64,000 nt of DNA from Microvirga splendida (lineage in GTDB: Bacteria; Pseudomonadota; Alphaproteobacteria; Rhizobiales; Beijerinckiaceae), in assembly GCF_016427565.1 (NCBI RefSeq), contig NZ_JAELXT010000004.1, positions 204,981 through 268,980 of the forward strand. The letters run 5' to 3'. This document shows positions 25,725 to 34,492 of this stretch, piece by piece. How positions within the stretch are numbered: position 1 is the first letter of the stretch; each line of letters opens with the position of its first letter. The translations under genes and the position numbers were made by a program. The notes beneath the pieces are model-generated. The model was not told the origin of the DNA. It worked only from the letters and a program-made list of their open reading frames with translations, and searched no databases.

Positions 25725-27155
25725 TCAGATCCGTTCTTGTGCGGCACTGGCGAATTCCGGCTTGAGACTTCGGTAGAGGCTCCGGAAGGCCTGAATGCGA
25801 GGCTGGTAGAGTTCGACAAGGCGCGGGTCCGGGGCGATGGTCTCGAGAATGGCCGGCGCGGTGCAAACCTCTTCCGGTGCCTCGCCTGTCACGGCAAGGC
25901 GCCCCAGGCGCGCCGCGCCGAAGGCCGGACCCTTGTCGCTGCCATGATAGCGCATGATGGGAATGTTCAGGACGCTGGCGAAGATCCTCGTCCAAAATTG
26001 GCTCTTCGAGCCTCCCCCGATGATGCCCGCCTGCGTCAGGGACGTGCCGGCCTGCTCGAGCGCCCGCTTCGCATCGGCGAAACTGTAGGCAACGCCTTCG
26101 AGCACGGCCTGCGCCAAGCCCGTGTGCTGCGTCCGCTCGCCGGCGAGATAGGGCAGGAAGAGAATGTCGGACGGTTTGCGATAAGCGGCTTCCGTTTCGC
26201 GCAACAGCTCGCCGATATCCCGCCTGAGAAGACTGGCCGCCCAGGCAAGGCAGCTTGCGCCGTTCAGCATGGCGGCCATCTGAAACCAGCGGCCGGTCAG
26301 CGCATGGCAGAAGGAATGCACCAGGGCCTCGGGGGCAGGGCTGTAGTTCTCCGTGGTGACGAAAAGCTGGCCTGAGGTTCCTAGGGAGATGAAGGCCGAT
26401 CCATCCCGGATCGCACCCAGGCCCACGGCTCCGGCCGCCGCATCGCCCGCACCGCCGGCCACTACGACATCGCTCCGCATGCCCCACTGACGAGCGATCT
26501 CAGCTCGCAAGGTGCCGGAGACCTGCGAGCCTTCCACGAGATCTGCCATGTGATCGCGGCCAAGGCCGGTGGCCGCAAGCGCTTTGTCCGACCAATCCCG
26601 CTTGGCCTCGTCCAGCCACCAGGTGCCCGCCGCATCCGACATGTCCGTCACGAGGGCGCCGGTGAGCTGGAGGCGGATGTAGTCCTTCGGCAGAAGCACC
26701 TTGCGGACAGCGCGGAACGTCTCGGGTTCATGCCGTGCAAGCCAGGCGAGCTTCGGCGCCGTGAACCCGGGCATCGGGATGACGCCCATGTCGTGCGAGA
26801 GTCCCGGATGCTCGGCGCCAAGCTCCTGCGCCTCACGGAACGAACGCCCGTCATTCCAGAGGATGGCGGGGCGCAGGGGGCGGTTGTTCGCATCGAGCAA
26901 CACCGCGCCATGCATCTGGCCCGACAAGCCGATGCCGCGCACGTCCGCGAGGGCCGCAGCATTCTTCACCACAAATTGATCGAGGCTCGTCTGCACGGCC
27001 TGCCACCAGGCTTCGGGATCCTGTTCCGACCAGAGGTCCTGCGGACGGGAGATCTGCAGGGGGACATCCGCCTCCGCAATCGTCGCCTGCCGCTCGTCGA
27101 CAAGGATCGCCTTCACCGCCGATGTGCCGACATCGATGCCGAGATAGTGAGGCAC
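25725..27155 (-). CDS. xylB: Xylulokinase
   Basis: The 476-residue FGGY kinase starts MPHYLGIDVGTSAVKAILVD (phosphate 1 motif) and has IGLSGQMHGAVLLD, ILWNDGRSF and the domain-II motif SLGTSGQLFVTTENY. C-terminally GIIGGGSKSQFWTRIFASVL is the FGGY adenosine region. It phosphorylates D-xylulose to xylulose 5-phosphate. It is the first gene of the leftward group xylB-fructokinase-AGE isomerase, with a 112-bp gap to the second gene. No polyol dehydrogenase or transporter accompanies it here. Confidence 0.93.
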   Translation of the reverse strand: MPHYLGIDVGTSAVKAILVDERQATIAEADVPLQISRPQDLWSEQDPEAWWQAVQTSLDQFVVKNAAALADVRGIGLSGQMHGAVLLDANNRPLRPAILWNDGRSFREAQELGAEHPGLSHDMGVIPMPGFTAPKLAWLARHEPETFRAVRKVLLPKDYIRLQLTGALVTDMSDAAGTWWLDEAKRDWSDKALAATGLGRDHMADLVEGSQVSGTLRAEIARQWGMRSDVVVAGGAGDAAAGAVGLGAIRDGSAFISLGTSGQLFVTTENYSPAPEALVHSFCHALTGRWFQMAAMLNGASCLAWAASLLRRDIGELLRETEAAYRKPSDILFLPYLAGERTQHTGLAQAVLEGVAYSFADAKRALEQAGTSLTQAGIIGGGSKSQFWTRIFASVLNIPIMRYHGSDKGPAFGAARLGRLAVTGEAPEEVCTAPAILETIAPDPRLVELYQPRIQAFRSLYRSLKPEFASAAQERI

Positions 27156-27334
27156 GCTGGGCGCTCCTTGGTGATCGCTGGCTCACGGCTTGGCCGGTGA
27201 GGCCGGCCTGTGGTTCAGGTGCCTCCATGGGGCACGGGGGCAGTGAAATCCAGAGGTTAGGCCATGAAAAAATCTCACGGTCGAATTGTCGCCAGGATAT
27301 TTAAATGCCGGGAGCATGCCCCAAATAGTGACGC

Positions 27335-28054
27335 ATGCCCGAGAAATCGAACAACCAGTCTCACTTGATCCATTCTGATGCGCCGTCCTCGGCGGCTGCG
27401 CTGAGCGCCAACGTTCGGCTGCATCTCGGAAAGCAATTGCGGGCGCTCTACGGCGATCCCGCTGAAGACAAGCTGCCGCGCGACCTCGCGCGGCTCGTCG
27501 ACCGCGTCGCCCAGGTCATCCGCGCGCACACGGAGCCTGTGGATCAGGACTTCGTCAACGGCGTGATGGACGCGCTGCCGAACCTGCGCGCCTTCGCCCT
27601 GTCGCTGACCGGAAAGGTCGATCAGGCGGAGGATCTGGTGCAGGATACGGTGCTCAAAGCGCTGACCAAGCAGGATACCTTCGAGACCGGCACCAACCTC
27701 CAGGCCTGGCTCTTCACGATCCTGCGCAACGGTTTCTACTCGACCCACCGCAAGACCAGCCGCGAGGTCGAGGACGGGGACGGGACCCACGCCGCCAGCA
27801 TGATCGCGATCCCCGACCAGGAGGACAAGCTTGCGCTCCAGGATCTCTCGTCGGCGCTCGAGAAGCTGCCGCAGGAGCAGCGCGAGGCGATCATCCTCAT
27901 CGGCGCCGAAGGCATGTCCTACGAGGATGCCGCCGAGGCGCTCGGCGTGAAGGTCGGCACCATCAAGAGCCGTGTGAACCGCGCCCGCAATCGGTTGGCG
28001 GAACTCATGGGAACGCCCAGGGCCGCCGATCACGATCAGCCGGCAACGGCCTGA
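27335..28054 (+). CDS. EcfG-type sigma factor with N-terminal NepR-like anti-sigma segment
   Basis: The 239-residue protein has a C-terminal two-thirds that is a general-stress-response ECF sigma factor. Region 2 (about 78-145) contains LPNLRAFALSLTG, AEDLVQDT, AWLFTILRN and STHRK. Region 4 (about 168-222) contains LEKLPQEQREAIILIG and GTIKSRVNRARNRLAEL, all EcfG hallmarks. Residues about 27-62 (LHLGKQLRALYGDP, then LPRDLARLVDRV) look like the core of NepR, the anti-sigma factor that normally binds EcfG as a separate protein. The fusion reading is from motif recognition only. No phyR, separate nepR or kinase gene adjoins it. Its ATG has only a weak ribosome-binding site. Confidence 0.85.
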   Translation: MPEKSNNQSHLIHSDAPSSAAALSANVRLHLGKQLRALYGDPAEDKLPRDLARLVDRVAQVIRAHTEPVDQDFVNGVMDALPNLRAFALSLTGKVDQAEDLVQDTVLKALTKQDTFETGTNLQAWLFTILRNGFYSTHRKTSREVEDGDGTHAASMIAIPDQEDKLALQDLSSALEKLPQEQREAIILIGAEGMSYEDAAEALGVKVGTIKSRVNRARNRLAELMGTPRAADHDQPATA

Positions 28055-28209
28055 CATACCGCGCCCGGTGCCGCCCAGGCGTCGGGTCTTCGCGCTCGCC
28101 CAAAATATCAGCGGCGATCCACGGCCCGTTCCTCGAACTTTTCCCTGTGCTTCAAGGTTGAGCCTGTAGCTGGGTGGCTCGAAACCGCTCTTCCGCCAAG
28201 GAGGGGAGC

Positions 28210-28641
28210 ATGGAACACAGGCCTCTTTCCGAACTCAGTAGCGTCGCCGACCTGAAGATCCCTGAAACCGTCAAGGCTCCGGTCCTGTCCAAACGGGAGC
28301 GTCTGGACCGCTGGATCGAGCTCCTGGAGCAGGAGCCCGACCGGGAGCTCAGAACCCTCGACGAGATCGAGTGGAAGCCCAAGGCCCAGCGCCTTGCCAT
28401 GAGAGCCGACGGATCCGCCCTGACCGTAGCCTATTCCGACCCGCTGCTCCGGCGGGCCGGGCTGCGCAGCGACACCTTCGGTGAGGCGGTCGACTTCTTC
28501 GAGATCTCCGAGCACGACGCCCACATCGTTCTCTGCTCGTGTCATGGAGGGGAATCGATGCGGGCCGATGAGGCGGCGCGGCGGGTTCGTGGTGTCCGGT
28601 CGCCGAGCCTCTGGGCGCTATATTTCGGCTGGTTCCGCTAA
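28210..28641 (+). CDS. Hypothetical protein, 143 residues
   Basis: The start ATG has AAGGAGGGG 5-8 nt upstream, so translation is likely. The protein is soluble, with a charged helical part (residues about 25-50, KRERLDRWIELLEQEPDREL) and a C-terminal cysteine pair (LCSCHGG). No signal peptide or known domain is seen. It lies between the stress sigma factor and the RtcB-like gene, whose 3' end converges with it 21 bp away. The function is unknown. Confidence 0.75.
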   Translation: MEHRPLSELSSVADLKIPETVKAPVLSKRERLDRWIELLEQEPDRELRTLDEIEWKPKAQRLAMRADGSALTVAYSDPLLRRAGLRSDTFGEAVDFFEISEHDAHIVLCSCHGGESMRADEAARRVRGVRSPSLWALYFGWFR

Positions 28642-28662
28642 GGTTGAGGCCCCGGCTCGGTT

Positions 28663-29832
28663 TCAGTCCTTGTAGGGATCGAACTCGCCGGGGCCCGCCA
28701 TGGCGACGGCGAACGGGCGCAGGATGTGCTCGATCTCGATGGTGCCCCCGTGGAAGGCCAGCACGTCCTCGAGGCGGCGATAGACCATCGGGCTCTCGTC
28801 CACATCGCCGCCGCGCAGGAGAACGCCCTTCTCGCGCAGCCACGCGTCCATCTCGTCGCGGGTGAAGCGGGGAGGGCGGACCCACTGGCCTGCCTTGTTC
28901 TTCTTGCCCTTCGCGTCCATCCGCCCGAAGAGGCGCCCCGCCCCGTGGACGGTCGAGTACAGGCTGTCGGCGCTCTCGGGGCTGTCGACCCCGTGCAGGA
29001 TCACCGCGTTGTCGCCCATCGACCCGCCGACGAAACCGCGCTGGCCCGGAAAGGCAGGCGTCGCGCCCTTGCGCACCACCCAGTAATCCCTGCCCCCATG
29101 GGCTTCCCGCCAGACGAAGTTGTGGTGGTTATGCACGGAATCGGTGATGTGCCCGCCGATGATCCGGCGCACGCGCTCCACCACCCATTCGCGGCCGGCA
29201 TAGGCATAGAGCCCGCCAAGCTCCACGCCGGCGAGGTAGCTTTGCCCGACCTCGCTGTCCTGGTGGACGAGGGCTGGGTCGACCTCCATGCCGTCCTTGG
29301 CGCCGACGAGGGCCAGATGCTTGGTGGTGATCCTGTGGCCGAGGCCGCGGGAGCCGAAATGCACCCCGATCCAGACGAAGCCCTCCTCGTCCTCGAACAG
29401 GTCCACGTAATGGTTGCCGGAGCCGACGGTGCCGAGCTGCTGCCGGGCCATCGTCTTGAGGTCCCGAACCCCGGCCTCGTCCCACAGGGGTGAATCGAAC
29501 AGCTCGTGATCGACCTTGACGGCGTTCGTCTGGCCGACACCGAAGCTGATGGAGCGCCCGATATCCGAGAGGATCCGGCCGGCTTGAGCCGCGATGTCCT
29601 CGTAGCGGGTGTCGAGCCGCACCGCCATGTTGCCGCAGGCTATGTCGAAGCCGACGCCGCTGATGGAGATATGCTCCTCGTAGGCCACGACCCCGCCGAT
29701 GGGATGAGCATAGCCGAGGTGGCCGTCGGCGCAGAGCACGCCCTTGAAGGCACTCCCGGCCTCCATGCAGCGGTCGAGCTGCCTGATGGTCTTCTCGTCG
29801 TGCTCGCCATAGATGCGGGTGTTCGCCGGCAC
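28663..29832 (-). CDS. RtcB-like RNA ligase family protein
   Basis: The 389-residue protein has all metal and guanylate ligands of RtcB recognisable: GVGFDIACG (D63, C66), GSGNH (H141), VHFGSRGLGH (H158), SVHNHHNF (H234) and the guanylylated-histidine motif VHGAGR (H296). It is shorter than canonical RtcB (about 400-480). It starts at GTG 29832, with GGAG 6 nt upstream, right after the stop of the 97-residue gene; the frame upstream of that is non-coding shadow. RtcB seals 2',3'-cyclic phosphate and 5'-OH RNA ends. No rtcA or rtcR is nearby, so whether this short form is a ligase is open. Confidence 0.9.
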   Translation of the reverse strand: MPANTRIYGEHDEKTIRQLDRCMEAGSAFKGVLCADGHLGYAHPIGGVVAYEEHISISGVGFDIACGNMAVRLDTRYEDIAAQAGRILSDIGRSISFGVGQTNAVKVDHELFDSPLWDEAGVRDLKTMARQQLGTVGSGNHYVDLFEDEEGFVWIGVHFGSRGLGHRITTKHLALVGAKDGMEVDPALVHQDSEVGQSYLAGVELGGLYAYAGREWVVERVRRIIGGHITDSVHNHHNFVWREAHGGRDYWVVRKGATPAFPGQRGFVGGSMGDNAVILHGVDSPESADSLYSTVHGAGRLFGRMDAKGKKNKAGQWVRPPRFTRDEMDAWLREKGVLLRGGDVDESPMVYRRLEDVLAFHGGTIEIEHILRPFAVAMAGPGEFDPYKD

Positions 29833-29842
29833 ACTGATCTCC

Positions 29843-30136
29843 TCAAGGACGGTCGTTGTAGCGCTCGCGCAGGCGATCGACCTCGCGCTGCAGTGCATCG
29901 AGGCCGCGCGCGATGTCCCGCCCCATATTCTCGACCACCCCCGTTCCGGCGACCACATCCGGGCAATCCAGGGTCCCGTCCCGGCGGTACCGGGGCGCGA
30001 TGCCGCCCTGGGGGGTGAGCAGATAGGCGCAGCCGGTGTCCTCATCACGCCAGACCACGGGCCGGTCGAGGGCAGCAGCCGGCTGGGCCAGAAGCGCTGC
30101 CAGGGCAGCGGCGAACCGGCGGGCAGACCTGTTCAT
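29843..30136 (-). CDS. Small exported protein upstream of rtcB-like gene
   Basis: The 97-residue protein has an N-terminus MNRSARRFAAALAALLAQPAAALD, a good Sec signal peptide with cleavage near AAALD. The mature part has two cysteines (TGCAYLL and TLDCPDV) that could form a disulfide. The C-terminal third is helical and charged (ALQREVDRLRERY). It ends 10 bp before the RtcB-like start, so both genes probably share a transcript. I do not recognise the family. Confidence 0.72.
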   Translation of the reverse strand: MNRSARRFAAALAALLAQPAAALDRPVVWRDEDTGCAYLLTPQGGIAPRYRRDGTLDCPDVVAGTGVVENMGRDIARGLDALQREVDRLRERYNDRP

Positions 30137-30327
30137 GGGGGCACCTCCAGGGTTGAGCCTGACCTGTCAGGCAATGCCCGCCCGAGCGGCCCTGTTCCTT
30201 GCAGGCAGCCCGCTACCTTCCGTCGATTTGACTTCCCGACAGGTTTGGAGGACATCACGCGGTTTGACGGCCCTGTGCCCATGGGAATCCCTGCCGGCAC
30301 GACGGCTTTCCCGCCCCGGAGTGATTG

Positions 30328-32037
30328 ATGGACGGTTCTGTCCCCCAGCAGCGGATGTCCTTGCGCCACTTCTCCGTGGCCCAGCTGACGAGCGTGGTCG
30401 AGCGGAGCCACGCGCGGCTCTGCGCCGTGCTCGTGCTGCTGTCGCTCGCCTGCTTCCTGCCGGGCTTCACCACGCTTCAGCCCATGGACCGGGACGAGCC
30501 GCGCTATGCCCAGGCCTCCAAGCAGATGCTCGAGACGGGCGATATCGTCGACATCCGGTTCCAGGACGAGGCCCGGCACAAGAAGCCCGTCGGCATCTAT
30601 TGGATGCAGAGCGCCAGCGTCGCCATCGGCGAGGCTCTGGGCGTGCCGGAGGCGCGGACCACCATCGCGCTCTACCGGATCCCATCCCTGCTCGGGGCGA
30701 TTGCCACGGTTCTGCTGACCTACTGGGCCGCCCTGGCGTTCTTCGGGCGGCGAGGGGCCTTCCTGACCGCCGCCCTCATGGCGACCTGCGTCATCCTCAT
30801 GGTCGAAGCGCGGCTCGCCAAGACCGACGCGATGCTCGCGGCCTGTTCGGTGGCGGTGATGGGGGGGCTCGCCCGGGCCTACCTGAGCCGGGGCGCCGGC
30901 GTCCTGCCCCGGCGGGCGCTGCTCATCTTCTGGGCCGGCTTCGCCCTGGGCATCCTCATCAAGGGGCCGCTCGTCCTCATGTTCGCCGGTCTCGCGGCTG
31001 CGGTTCTCTCCTACAAGGAGCGCTCCGCCCGCTGGCTGCTGACGCTGCGGCCCTGGCTCGGCCTCCTCTTCACCCTCGCAATCGTCCTGCCCTGGTTCGT
31101 CGCCATCGCCATCAAGAGCGGCGGTGAGTTCTTTGCCGCCTCTGTGGGTAAGGACATGCTGGGCAAGGTCGGTACGGCGCAGAAGTACCATTGGGCGCCG
31201 CCTGGCTTCTATTTGCTGTCCTTCTTCGCGACCTTCTGGCCCGGCGCCATCCTGGCCACCATCGCGGTCCCGTTCGCCTGGATCCACCGGCGCGAAGAGC
31301 CCGTGGCCTTCGCGCTCGCCTGGATCGTGCCGTCCTGGATCGTGTTCGAAGCCGTGCCGACGAAGCTGCCCCATTATACCCTGCCTCTGCTTCCGGCGGT
31401 GGCGATCATCACGGTCATGGCCGTCGCGCGGCACTTCGTCGGGCCGCACCGGCCGTTCGCCAGGCTGGCGACGGTCTTGATCCCGTTCATCCCGGTCGGC
31501 CTCACGATCGGCCTGTCCGCGATCGCCTGGTCGTTCGATGGCTTGCCGCCCTTCCGGGCGCTGCCGGCCCTCGTGGTGTCGTCCCTCCTCGCCCTCCTGG
31601 CCTGGTGGCTTTTCGTGAAGAACCGGATGGTCCCGACCCTTTGGGCGAGCTTCATCTCCTCGGCCTTTCTCGCCATCGGCGTGTTTGGCTTCGCCCAACT
31701 CGACCTGCGATCTCTCAAGATCTCGGACCGGCTGGCGGAAGTGGCCCGCAACCTGCCGTGCGAGAACCCGCAGGTCGCGACCCTGGGCTACCGCGAGCCG
31801 AGCCTCGTCTTCCTGGCGGGCACGAATCTCGACATGCTCGACAGCGGGGCCGAAGCCTCCCGGTTCCTGAACCAGGGCGGCTGCCGCGTCGTCTTCGTGG
31901 ACAAGCGCTTCGAGGGCGAGTTCCAGGCCGAGAACCAGCGCCTGCGGCAGCAGCCCGTGCTCTCGACCAGGGTTATGGGATTCAATATCAACAGCGGGCG
32001 GCAAGTCGACATCGCGGCTTACGCGACCGGGTTCTAG
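30328..32037 (+). CDS. Membrane glycosyltransferase, GT83/ArnT-like
   Basis: The 569-residue protein has a cytoplasmic leader and then about 12 membrane helices. The first periplasmic loop carries TLQPMDRDEPRYAQASKQML, the acidic DRDEPRY active-site motif of ArnT/PMT-type enzymes, followed by RFQDEARHKKPVGIYWMQ. Such enzymes move a sugar from a polyprenyl-phosphate donor to lipid A, core oligosaccharide or protein on the periplasmic side. TTG at 30325 also opens the frame, but the ATG at 30328 with GGAG upstream is preferred. The following GT2 gene probably makes its donor. Confidence 0.9.
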   Translation: MDGSVPQQRMSLRHFSVAQLTSVVERSHARLCAVLVLLSLACFLPGFTTLQPMDRDEPRYAQASKQMLETGDIVDIRFQDEARHKKPVGIYWMQSASVAIGEALGVPEARTTIALYRIPSLLGAIATVLLTYWAALAFFGRRGAFLTAALMATCVILMVEARLAKTDAMLAACSVAVMGGLARAYLSRGAGVLPRRALLIFWAGFALGILIKGPLVLMFAGLAAAVLSYKERSARWLLTLRPWLGLLFTLAIVLPWFVAIAIKSGGEFFAASVGKDMLGKVGTAQKYHWAPPGFYLLSFFATFWPGAILATIAVPFAWIHRREEPVAFALAWIVPSWIVFEAVPTKLPHYTLPLLPAVAIITVMAVARHFVGPHRPFARLATVLIPFIPVGLTIGLSAIAWSFDGLPPFRALPALVVSSLLALLAWWLFVKNRMVPTLWASFISSAFLAIGVFGFAQLDLRSLKISDRLAEVARNLPCENPQVATLGYREPSLVFLAGTNLDMLDSGAEASRFLNQGGCRVVFVDKRFEGEFQAENQRLRQQPVLSTRVMGFNINSGRQVDIAAYATGF

Positions 32038-32046
32038 GGCCTGGAC

Positions 32047-32820
32047 ATGCACGTCGAAGAGGTGGCCGCAGGTGGCCCTGAACGGATGACCAATCTTTCC
32101 ATAAGCCCGCGCATCAGCGTCGTCGTGCCGGTCAAGAACGAGGCGCTCAACATCCTTCCCCTCGTTGAGGAGATCGAGCGGGCCTGCGCACCACTGGCGC
32201 CCTTTGAGGTGGTCTATGTGGACGACGGTTCGACCGACGACACCGGCCAGCGGGTTCTGAGCGCCCGAGCGACGCGCCCGTGGCTGCGCCTCATGCGCCA
32301 CGAGGCAAGCTGCGGCCAGAGCGCTGCCGTCCGGACCGGCGTTCACGCGGCTCGGGCGCCTATCGTGATCACCCTCGACGGGGATGGGCAGAACGACCCG
32401 GCCTTCATTCCCCAACTGGTCGCGGCTCTCGACGATCCGGCTGTTGCCCTTGCCGCCGGGCAGCGGGTGGGGCGCAAGGACGGCACCTACAAGAAGTGGC
32501 AGTCCCGCATCGCCAACGGCGTGCGCGGGCGGATCCTCAAGGACGGCACCCGGGACACGGGCTGCGGACTCAAGGCCTTCCGGCGCGACGTGTACCTGCG
32601 GTTGCCCTACTTCGACGCTCTTCACCGCTTCATGCCGGCCCTGGTCAAGCGCGAGGGCTACCGGATCGCCCATGTGGACGTGGTCGACCGCCCGCGCCAT
32701 GCCGGCCGTTCCAATTATGGGATGTTCGACCGCCTCTGGGTCGGCATCCTTGATTTAGCCGGAGTCTGGTGGTTGATCCGTCGCCGCCGCCGTGTTCCCG
32801 CCGCTCAGGAAATCGTCTGA
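32047..32820 (+). CDS. Glycosyltransferase family 2, polyprenyl-phosphate sugar synthase type
   Basis: The 257-residue GT-A enzyme has RISVVVPVKNEALNILPLVEEI, VVYVDDGSTDDT and LDGDGQNDPAF (DxD region), then DTGCGLKAFRRDVY, the DPM1/ArnC-like signature. A later hydrophobic stretch (WVGILDLAGVWWLI) may sit in the membrane. It should load a sugar onto undecaprenyl or dodecaprenyl phosphate for the GT83 enzyme upstream. The start could also be the ATG at 32086. Its stop TGA overlaps the next ATG. Confidence 0.9.
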   Translation: MHVEEVAAGGPERMTNLSISPRISVVVPVKNEALNILPLVEEIERACAPLAPFEVVYVDDGSTDDTGQRVLSARATRPWLRLMRHEASCGQSAAVRTGVHAARAPIVITLDGDGQNDPAFIPQLVAALDDPAVALAAGQRVGRKDGTYKKWQSRIANGVRGRILKDGTRDTGCGLKAFRRDVYLRLPYFDALHRFMPALVKREGYRIAHVDVVDRPRHAGRSNYGMFDRLWVGILDLAGVWWLIRRRRRVPAAQEIV

Positions 32821-33185
32821 TGTTGATGCGCCTTTCCCATGACCTGGGACTTTATTTCTACGATCTGGTCGTCGCCCGATTCGACCTGTGGGCTGCTTTC
32901 GGCGTGCTGGCCCAGTTCGTCTTCGGGGCGCGCTTCATCGTCCAATGGGTTGCCAGCGAGAAGGCGGAGAAGAGCGTCATCCCGGTCGGGTTCTGGATCC
33001 TGTCGATCTCGGGCGGCCTGATGACCCTGGTCTACGGCTTCGCCCGCAGCGACATCGTCATCATTCTCGGCCAGGCCTTCTCGATCTTCATCTATGTCCG
33101 CAATCTCATGCTGATCGCCAAGGAAAAGCGGAAGTCCGAAGGTGGGATCGTGCCGGCCGCGGAGGCCGAGGCTTCGGCGGGATAG
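32820..33185 (+). CDS. Small membrane protein with lipid-A-disaccharide synthase N-terminal-like (LAB_N) domain
   Basis: The 121-residue protein has three hydrophobic helices: FDLWAAFGVLAQFVFGARFIVQW, the segment around VGFWILSISGGLMTLVYGF, and IVIILGQAFSIFIYVRNLML. The RFIVQW motif and layout match the LAB_N family. The ATG overlaps the stop of the GT2 gene (TGATG). In other rhizobia a small membrane protein works beside a polyprenyl-phosphate galacturonic-acid synthase, so this is probably an accessory of the same lipid-linked sugar pathway (inference). The C-terminal tail is charged and cytoplasmic. Confidence 0.88.
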   Translation: MLMRLSHDLGLYFYDLVVARFDLWAAFGVLAQFVFGARFIVQWVASEKAEKSVIPVGFWILSISGGLMTLVYGFARSDIVIILGQAFSIFIYVRNLMLIAKEKRKSEGGIVPAAEAEASAG

Positions 33186-33208
33186 ACCCGCCGAACCCCT
33201 GACAAGCC

Positions 33209-34405
33209 TCAGGCCGCGCGGGCATCCGCCTCCCGGAGCCTGGCGAAGCCTGCATCGAGATCCCGCTTCAGGTCGTCCAGATCCTCGAGCCCGATGTGGA
33301 AGCGCAGGGAGTGGCCGCCCGGCTCCCATCGCGTAGCCGTGCGATAGCTGGCGCAGTCGAACGGGATCACGAGGCTCTCGAACCCGCCCCAGGAATACCC
33401 CATGCCGAACAGGGAGAGCCCGTCGAGCATGGCCGCCAGAGCCTGGTTCGAGGACGGCTTGAGGACCACCGAGAACAGGCCCGACGACCCCTTGAAGTCG
33501 CGCTTCCAGATCTCGTGGCCGGGATAGCTCTCAAGCGCCGGGTGCAGCACCTTCGCCACCTCCGGTCGGGCATCGAGCCAGCGGGCCATCTCAAGGGCCT
33601 GCTTCTCGTGCTCCCGCAGGCGCAGCGCCATGGTGCGCAGGCCTCTCAGGCCCAGGAACACGTCCTCCGGCCCCGGGCACATGGCGAAGGAATCGTAAGT
33701 GTCGCGCAGGGCCTTGAAACAACGCTCGTTGGCCGAGACCATGCCGAGCAGCAGGTCAGACCCGCCGCTCAGGTATTTGGTGCCCGCTTCGATGGCGATG
33801 TCCACGCCGCGTTCGTGCGGCGGGAAGAGCAGGGGGGTCGCCCAGGTATTGTCCATGAGGACCACGGCCCCACGCCGGTGCGCCACCTCGGCGATGGCAG
33901 GGATATCCTGCATCTCGAAGGACTGCGATCCAGGTGCCTCCGTGAACACGGCTGCAGTGTTCGGACGGATCAGAGCCTCGATCCCGGCGCCGATTCCGGG
34001 ATCGTAATAGGTGGTTTCCACACCAAATTTCTTCAGCATGCCGTTGCAGAACTGCCGCGTCGGCAAATAGACCGAATCCGTCATCAGCAGATGGTCGCCG
34101 GACTTGAGGCAGGACATCAGGGCCAGGGTGACCGCCGCAAGGCCCGAAGGTGCGAGCACCGTTCCTGCCGCGCCGGTCAATTCGGTCCAGGCCGTTTCGA
34201 GCGAACTGGTGGTCGGAGTCCCCTTCGTCCCATAGGAATAACGCCCGCGCCGGTGCAGCAGGTCGTCCGTCGTGGGATAGAGAACCGTGGATCCGCGATA
34301 GATCGGCGTATTCACGAATCCGTGCTGGTCGAACGGCTCCCGGCCGGCGTGGACGAGGCGGGTGCGTTCGGAGATGTTTTCTGGCTTTGGGGGGAGTTTT
34401 GACAT
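33209..34405 (-). CDS. metC: Cystathionine beta-lyase (PLP-dependent)
   Basis: The 398-residue fold-type I PLP enzyme has the Schiff-base lysine K210 in EAGTKYLSGG. SDLLLG, LMDNTWATPL and RYSYGTKGTPTTSSLE are typical of the Cys/Met metabolism family. The C-terminal GYSWGGFESLV fits MetC better than gamma-synthase. It cleaves cystathionine to homocysteine, ammonia and pyruvate. The gene is divergent from aapJ across a 228-bp region. Confidence 0.92.
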   Translation of the reverse strand: MSKLPPKPENISERTRLVHAGREPFDQHGFVNTPIYRGSTVLYPTTDDLLHRRGRYSYGTKGTPTTSSLETAWTELTGAAGTVLAPSGLAAVTLALMSCLKSGDHLLMTDSVYLPTRQFCNGMLKKFGVETTYYDPGIGAGIEALIRPNTAAVFTEAPGSQSFEMQDIPAIAEVAHRRGAVVLMDNTWATPLLFPPHERGVDIAIEAGTKYLSGGSDLLLGMVSANERCFKALRDTYDSFAMCPGPEDVFLGLRGLRTMALRLREHEKQALEMARWLDARPEVAKVLHPALESYPGHEIWKRDFKGSSGLFSVVLKPSSNQALAAMLDGLSLFGMGYSWGGFESLVIPFDCASYRTATRWEPGGHSLRFHIGLEDLDDLKRDLDAGFARLREADARAA

Positions 34406-34492
34406 CGCTTCAAGGGCTTGCTGAGGAGGTCCCGATCTGAAACCGCGCAGCCTTTGGCGTCAAGTCGGGCCCGAATTGCCTCCCATCAAGAC

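Noticed and set aside
30133..32700. 855-residue minus-strand frame opposite the GT83/GT2 genes
   Set aside because: Antisense shadow; the plus strand encodes recognisable glycosyltransferases with ribosome-binding sites.
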